From Lewinellaceae bacterium (GTDB lineage: Bacteria; Bacteroidota; Bacteroidia; Chitinophagales; Saprospiraceae): 64,000 nt of DNA. Numbering within the stretch: position 1 is the stretch's first letter; the number at the start of each line of letters is the position of its first letter. Below the pieces are notes generated by a model that was not told the origin of the DNA, did not search any database, and saw only the letters and a program-made list of their open reading frames with translations. Location of the stretch: NCBI GenBank assembly GCA_016713985.1, contig JADJOD010000016.1:62001-126000 (forward strand), in the 5' to 3' direction. Shown piece after piece: positions 60,695 to 64,000 of this stretch. Both the position numbers and the translations under genes were made by a program.

Positions 60695-61780
60695 ATGAGC
60701 GACTTTGTAGAAACCTACCGCAACGTGATCGTCCAGATCGCTACCCCCAACAGTACCGGAACGGGGTTTTACCTGCGCGACCGGGGCCTGATCGTGACCA
60801 ACCACCACGTTGTGGAAGGTAACCGCGCGGTTGTGGTGGAAGGTGCAAAATTTGTCAAACGACTGGCCCGTGTGCGCTACACCGACCAGCGTTACGATCT
60901 GGCTTTTCTGGAAGGCCCTTCCGATGTGGCCGAACTCCCGGAGGTCAGGCTCGGGGTGGACAAAGCCCTCCGGGAACGCGACCCGGTGACGGCGATGGGG
61001 CACCCGTTCGGCTTGAAATTTTCCGTAAAAAGCGGCATCGTTTCCAATACCCGCGAGGTGATGAACGGCATTCCTTACCTGCACATCGACGCGGCGCTCA
61101 ACCCCGGCAACAGCGGCGGACCACTCGTGGACAATGACGGCGAAGTGGTGGGCATCAACACTTTTGTGATCAGAGACGGCGACAACACGGGTTTTTCCCT
61201 GCCCGTCAATTTTTTGCAGGAATCACTCGACGGGTTTCAGCAACTTCATACGGACAATGCCTGCCGCTGTACGGCCTGCCTGAACATCGTGACCGAAAAA
61301 ACCGTGGAAAACAACCTCTGCACCTTCTGCGGCAACCGGGTGGAACTGCCTTCCGCCGTGGAAGAATACGTGCCGTCGGGGGTTTCGCGCACCATTGAGT
61401 CCCTGATCGAAAAAATCGGTCACGACGTGGCCCTGAGTCGCTGCGGGCCCAATGCCTGGGAAATCCGGCAGGGCAGCGCAAAGATCATTATCACTTACCA
61501 CGACAAATCGGGCCTGATGTCCGCCGACGCCGTATTGTGCCAGTTGCCGAAAGAAAACATCAAACCGCTGTACGAATACCTGCTTCGCCAGAACTACACC
61601 AGCGAAGCGCTGACCCTCAGTGTACACGATCAGGACATCATCCTGTCGCTGCTGATTTATGACCGTTATCTGAATGAGGAAACCGGCCAGGCCATGCTGA
61701 AGAACCTGTTTGAAAAGGCGGATCATTACGATAATATCCTTGTGGAACAGTACGGCGCGACGTGGAAGGTGGAGGATTGA
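60695..61780 (+). CDS. Cytosolic trypsin-like protease with zinc ribbon and C-terminal chaperone-like domain
   Basis: A 361-residue protein without a signal peptide. Residues 1-175 are a trypsin-like fold with the full triad: His in VTNHHVVEGN, Asp in RYDLAFLEG and Ser in NPGNSGGPLVD. A zinc ribbon follows (CRCTACLNIV, then CTFCGNRVEL, about residues 189-222). The C-terminal 130 residues (TIESLIEKIGHDVALSRCGP, IIITYHDKSGLMSADAVLC, NYTSEALTLSVHDQDIILSL) resemble the CesT/YbjN-like type III chaperone fold. This combination suggests an intracellular quality-control or regulatory protease. The family assignment of the last domain is by pattern only. Confidence 0.7.
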   Translation: MSDFVETYRNVIVQIATPNSTGTGFYLRDRGLIVTNHHVVEGNRAVVVEGAKFVKRLARVRYTDQRYDLAFLEGPSDVAELPEVRLGVDKALRERDPVTAMGHPFGLKFSVKSGIVSNTREVMNGIPYLHIDAALNPGNSGGPLVDNDGEVVGINTFVIRDGDNTGFSLPVNFLQESLDGFQQLHTDNACRCTACLNIVTEKTVENNLCTFCGNRVELPSAVEEYVPSGVSRTIESLIEKIGHDVALSRCGPNAWEIRQGSAKIIITYHDKSGLMSADAVLCQLPKENIKPLYEYLLRQNYTSEALTLSVHDQDIILSLLIYDRYLNEETGQAMLKNLFEKADHYDNILVEQYGATWKVED

Positions 61781-61807
61781 AGGCCTTTTATTTGTATGAA
61801 AAAAGCC

Positions 61808-61815
61808 TAACTTTG
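61808..61815 (+). promoter_or_regulatory. TAACTTTG -7 box for the Uma2-type gene
   Basis: TAACTTTG matches TAnnTTTG exactly and lies 18 bases before the ATG at 61834. No well-spaced -33 TTTG was found. Confidence 0.5.
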
Positions 61816-61833
61816 TCTCAAATTTGATTGATT

Positions 61834-62432
61834 ATGGAGGCAGCCGTTCCAAAACAACCCGCTCAGCCGAAACCGCGATCACGGAAAGCATCTGTGCATC
61901 GGCGAAAGATCGACACTATAGAAAAATTCCGCGAATGGAGGCCCCGCGATGGCTTCAAATACGAGTGGAACAATGGTGTCATCGAAAAATTGCCGAAAAT
62001 GATAACGTTCAAAAACCTGTATATCGTTCAGCGCCTCAACCGCTTCTTCCAGACTACCGAGTCCTATCGTCGGGGCGATGAACTTTTCACTGAGCCGGAA
62101 TCGATGACCTCTCCGACCCAACTGCGTATTCCGGACATGGCCTATTACACGGCTCGGCAGATACAAGAAGGCGCAGAGGTAAGACCCCGACCATGCCGGA
62201 ATTTATCATCGAATTCGTATCCAATTTCGATCAGCATCCCAAAGTGCTGGAAAAATTAGAAGAATACTTTAACTCCGGCGTTCGGGTAGCCTGGCTGGTC
62301 ATTCCACAGGTAAAAGTGGTGTACGTGTACACTTCTCCGGTTGAGGTGACTATTTGCAAAGGCAGGCGCATCTGTAGCGCCGAACCCGTCATTCCGGGTT
62401 TTAAAATCAGCGCAGAGGCTTTGTTTTCCTGA
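61834..62432 (+). CDS. Uma2/DUF820-type putative nuclease, one frame break
   Basis: About 200 residues, PD-(D/E)xK-like. It starts MEAAVPKQPAQPKPRSRKAS. IEKFREWRPRDGFKYEWNN carries the family Glu, RIPDMAYYTARQIQEG carries the central Asp, and EFIIEFVSNFDQHPKVLEKL the next Glu; AWLVIPQVKVVYVYT follows. The frame breaks near 62181-62182, where one A seems missing (VKTPTMPEF expected). Uma2 proteins are abundant in cyanobacteria and Bacteroidota, with no firmly established role. Confidence 0.75.
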
Positions 62433-62439
62433 AAAAACC

Positions 62440-62447
62440 TATCTTTG
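62440..62447 (+). promoter_or_regulatory. TATCTTTG -7 box for the leader peptide
   Basis: TATCTTTG matches TAnnTTTG; TTTG at 62420-62423 lies 16 bases upstream. The leader ATG at 62452 comes only 4 bases after the box, so the transcript would be leaderless or nearly so. Confidence 0.55.
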
Positions 62448-62451
62448 CCCC

Positions 62452-62508
62452 ATGTTACATCCGATCATTTCCAGCAGCATTATTATTCGTCCCGGTGCGC
62501 ACACCTGA
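62452..62508 (+). CDS. Isoleucine-rich leader peptide
   Basis: An 18-codon frame, Met-Leu-His-Pro-Ile-Ile-Ser-Ser-Ser-Ile-Ile-Ile-Arg-Pro-Gly-Ala-His-Thr, ending in TGA at 62506-62508. Five of eight consecutive codons are Ile, as in attenuator leader peptides of branched-chain amino-acid genes. It lies directly after a -7 box and before a hairpin and terminator. The first gene after it is a lipoprotein gene, then ileS, rather than an ilv gene. Confidence 0.65.
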   Translation: MLHPIISSSIIIRPGAHT

Positions 62509-62569
62509 CGCGGTAAGGCTGTTTGGAAAACAGAAGCCCCGGCAAGTGTGCAAACTGGCCGGGGTTTTT
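62498..62569 (+). promoter_or_regulatory. Attenuator: pause hairpin, antiterminator pairing and terminator
   Basis: After the leader stop comes a hairpin CTGTTT/AAACAG (62519-62533) flanked by GG/CC. It is followed by a terminator CCCCGGC (62537-62543) with GCCGGGG (62558-62564), extended inward by AGT/ACT, and a TTTTT tract (62565-62569). GCACAC in the leader codons (62499-62504) is complementary to GTGTGC in the terminator loop (62546-62551). The alternative pairing can therefore link ribosome position to terminator formation. Confidence 0.6.
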
Positions 62570-62597
62570 GATTGGCTCTTAAGCAAAACGAATATCG

Positions 62598-63292
62598 ATG
62601 CTGCAACCGTTGCTGTCTTTCTTGCCCTGCTGTTCTTCTTTACGTCCTGTCAATCTGAGCAACCCGCGCAAAAGCAGGCGCCTGCACCTGACCCGGCGTC
62701 GGCCCGGCAGTTTCTGGGCCTGTTTAAGGAATTGAAGGCAGATACGTTGCTGGTGTACTCCGGCGAACACGTGGAAGACGATACTTTCCGCTTCAAGGGA
62801 ACCCCCATCGGGAGTTCTTTATTTGACGTGTTTAACCTGGAAAAAAAAGAAACAGCGTGGTGGGATGCGACTGCTTACCCCTCGGCCTGCTTCCGCTTTC
62901 CCATCGATTCGAACCGCCTGGCCCTGATCGTACGGATGCCTTCAGAATACGTAAACAGCGCCGTCGCACTTTGTATTTGGGACCTCAAATCCCAAAAAAT
63001 GGCCCCCAAACCAATTATGCTGGCAGAAATGATCGGCGACGCCGGCTGGACGTTTTATGAATACTCTTACATAATGCGACAACCGGGAGGACTGTCCGTC
63101 TTCAGCCACGGCGTGGAATGTGACCAGGACCTGGATGCCGAACCCGGAAGCGCGGCGGCCGAAGGAACCTGCACCGATATTTTTGACCTTCAGGTGTTGA
63201 AAGATGTTGCGTTTCAGCAGGTAAAACTGCCGGCGCCAGAGCTGGACAAGTTTGTTAAAACTTTTAAAATCAATAAGTTGCCTTCAAAATAA
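62598..63292 (+). CDS. Lipoprotein of unknown function, probable frame break in signal peptide
   Basis: About 232 residues. The lipobox is clear: hydrophobic ALLFFFTSC followed by QSEQPAQKQ. The only ATG giving a good signal peptide is 62598 (MLQPLLSFL), which is one base out of phase. A missing T in the run 62618-62620 would join MLQPLLSF to LALLFFFTSC. The mature part has no recognised domain (LGLFKELKADTLLVYSGEHV, WWDATAYPSACFRFPID, GDAGWTFYEYSYIMRQPGG). It is the first gene after the Ile attenuator, and ileS is next. Confidence 0.6.
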
Positions 63293-63396
63293 CGAATAGA
63301 GCATGTAAACCCTTTCTGATAACTTAGGTATGAAAAAACAGATTGGGAACTTTTCAATATCTGTTCAATCTACGGCCAATAACCGAAAACCGACAA

Positions 63397-64000
63397 TTGA
63401 CCCTGCCCGCCATCGACGCCGAGATCCGTCAATTCTGGGAAGACGAAAAAATATTCCAACAATCCGTTGACCAACGCCCGGCGGACCAATCTTTTGTGTT
63501 TTATGAAGGGCCGCCTTCTGCCAACGGCAAACCCGGCATCCACCACGTGATGGCCCGCACGGTAAAAGACCTTTTTTGCCGCTACCATACGTTGAAAGGG
63601 CACCGCGTGGAGCGCAAAGGAGGCTGGGACACCCACGGCCTGCCTATCGAACTGCAAGTGGAAAAAGAACTCGGCATCACCAAGGAAGACATCGGCAAAA
63701 AAGTCACGGTGGAAGAATACAACTCGGCTTGCCGCAGCACCGTGATGCGTTACAAAGACCTCTGGGACGACCTCACCCGGCAAATGGGTTACTGGGTCGA
63801 CCTCGACCATCCGTATATCACGTTCCAAAACGAATACATCGAATCGTGCTGGTGGCTGCTGCAACAACTCTACCACAAAAAAACGGCCGGCGGCGATTCG
63901 TTTCTCTACAAAGGGTTCACGATCCAGCCGTACAGCCCCGCCGCGGGTACCGGCCTTTCAACGCACGAACTCAACATGCCCGGCACGTATAAAGACGTGA
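63397..64000 (+). CDS. ileS: Isoleucyl-tRNA synthetase, 3' end outside the window
   Basis: Class Ia synthetase that charges tRNA-Ile. About 201 N-terminal residues are visible: LPAIDAEIRQFWEDEKIFQQ, the ATP-binding GKPGIHHVMARTVKDLF (HIGH motif as HHVM, as often in this phylum), ERKGGWDTHGLPIELQVEKE and the TIQPYSPAAGTGLSTHELN region. The start is uncertain: no ATG is in frame after the stop at 63331, and TTG 63397 is the nearest candidate, so an indel in the first codons is possible. The open frame runs off the end of the window. Confidence 0.9.
   Translation, partial: MTLPAIDAEIRQFWEDEKIFQQSVDQRPADQSFVFYEGPPSANGKPGIHHVMARTVKDLFCRYHTLKGHRVERKGGWDTHGLPIELQVEKELGITKEDIGKKVTVEEYNSACRSTVMRYKDLWDDLTRQMGYWVDLDHPYITFQNEYIESCWWLLQQLYHKKTAGGDSFLYKGFTIQPYSPAAGTGLSTHELNMPGTYKDV

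Noticed and set aside
62498..62569. Metabolite riboswitch upstream of the lipoprotein gene
   Set aside because: No known aptamer pattern is recognised, while the Ile-rich peptide and terminator fit ribosome-mediated attenuation.

Overview
The window comes from the chromosome of a member of the Bacteroidota, most likely a Saprospiria-type environmental bacterium (moderate GC, not placed more precisely). The evidence is the gene content and the signals. Several secreted proteins carry C-terminal type IX secretion (T9SS) sorting domains, and a PorX-type T9SS regulator is present. There are SPII lipoproteins, a LytTR and a 7TM-AraC regulator, and promoters of the TTTG/TAnnTTTG type. No prophage, insertion sequence or CRISPR array was seen.

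Layout. 1-14.2 kb is the conserved translation/transcription block: tuf (5' cut by the window edge), tRNA-Trp, secE, nusG, rplK, rplA, rplJ, rplL, rpoB and rpoC. A glycosyltransferase-like gene, flanked and interrupted by palindromes, sits between rpoB and rpoC. 14.3-36.2 kb is a mosaic of small units: a choice-of-anchor B surface protein, a HisA-like and a TrpF-like barrel, an outer-membrane barrel, an acyltransferase with an RND/HlyD-type adaptor, a DUF2142 membrane protein, three T9SS cargo proteins, a cyclophilin, a protein of 23-residue tandem repeats ending in a peptidoglycan-binding domain, and an HD phosphohydrolase. 36.2-48.5 kb holds porX (3' end lost at an abrupt junction with a TPR-type lipoprotein), an SRPBCC protein, regulators, a WD40 protein, a thioredoxin-like lipoprotein and an S41 protease.

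48.6-51.5 kb is a GntR(YtrA)-type ABC transporter operon with a clear operator. 51.7-58.8 kb is a redox module: a GltD-like flavoprotein with ferredoxin domain, pyruvate:ferredoxin oxidoreductase, a dihydroorotate-dehydrogenase-like protein and a beta-carbonic anhydrase. 58.9-64 kb has a cupin, an EamA transporter, 3-hydroxyanthranilate dioxygenase, a cytosolic trypsin-like protease with a zinc ribbon, a Uma2-type nuclease, an isoleucine-rich leader peptide with an attenuator, a lipoprotein and the start of ileS.

Two themes stand out. First, at least ten genes, including essential rpoB and rpoC, are broken by single- or double-base indels, mostly in homopolymers. I read these as uncorrected sequencing errors, so broken genes are annotated as single loci spanning the break. 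Second, intergenic space is rich in long, nearly perfect palindromes. Three at convergent gene ends share a conserved outer stem (GTGGCATGAA) with different but self-complementary cores. Two others share the centre TGACTTCA(A/G)GTCA, one of them inside a reading frame and one covering two convergent stop codons.
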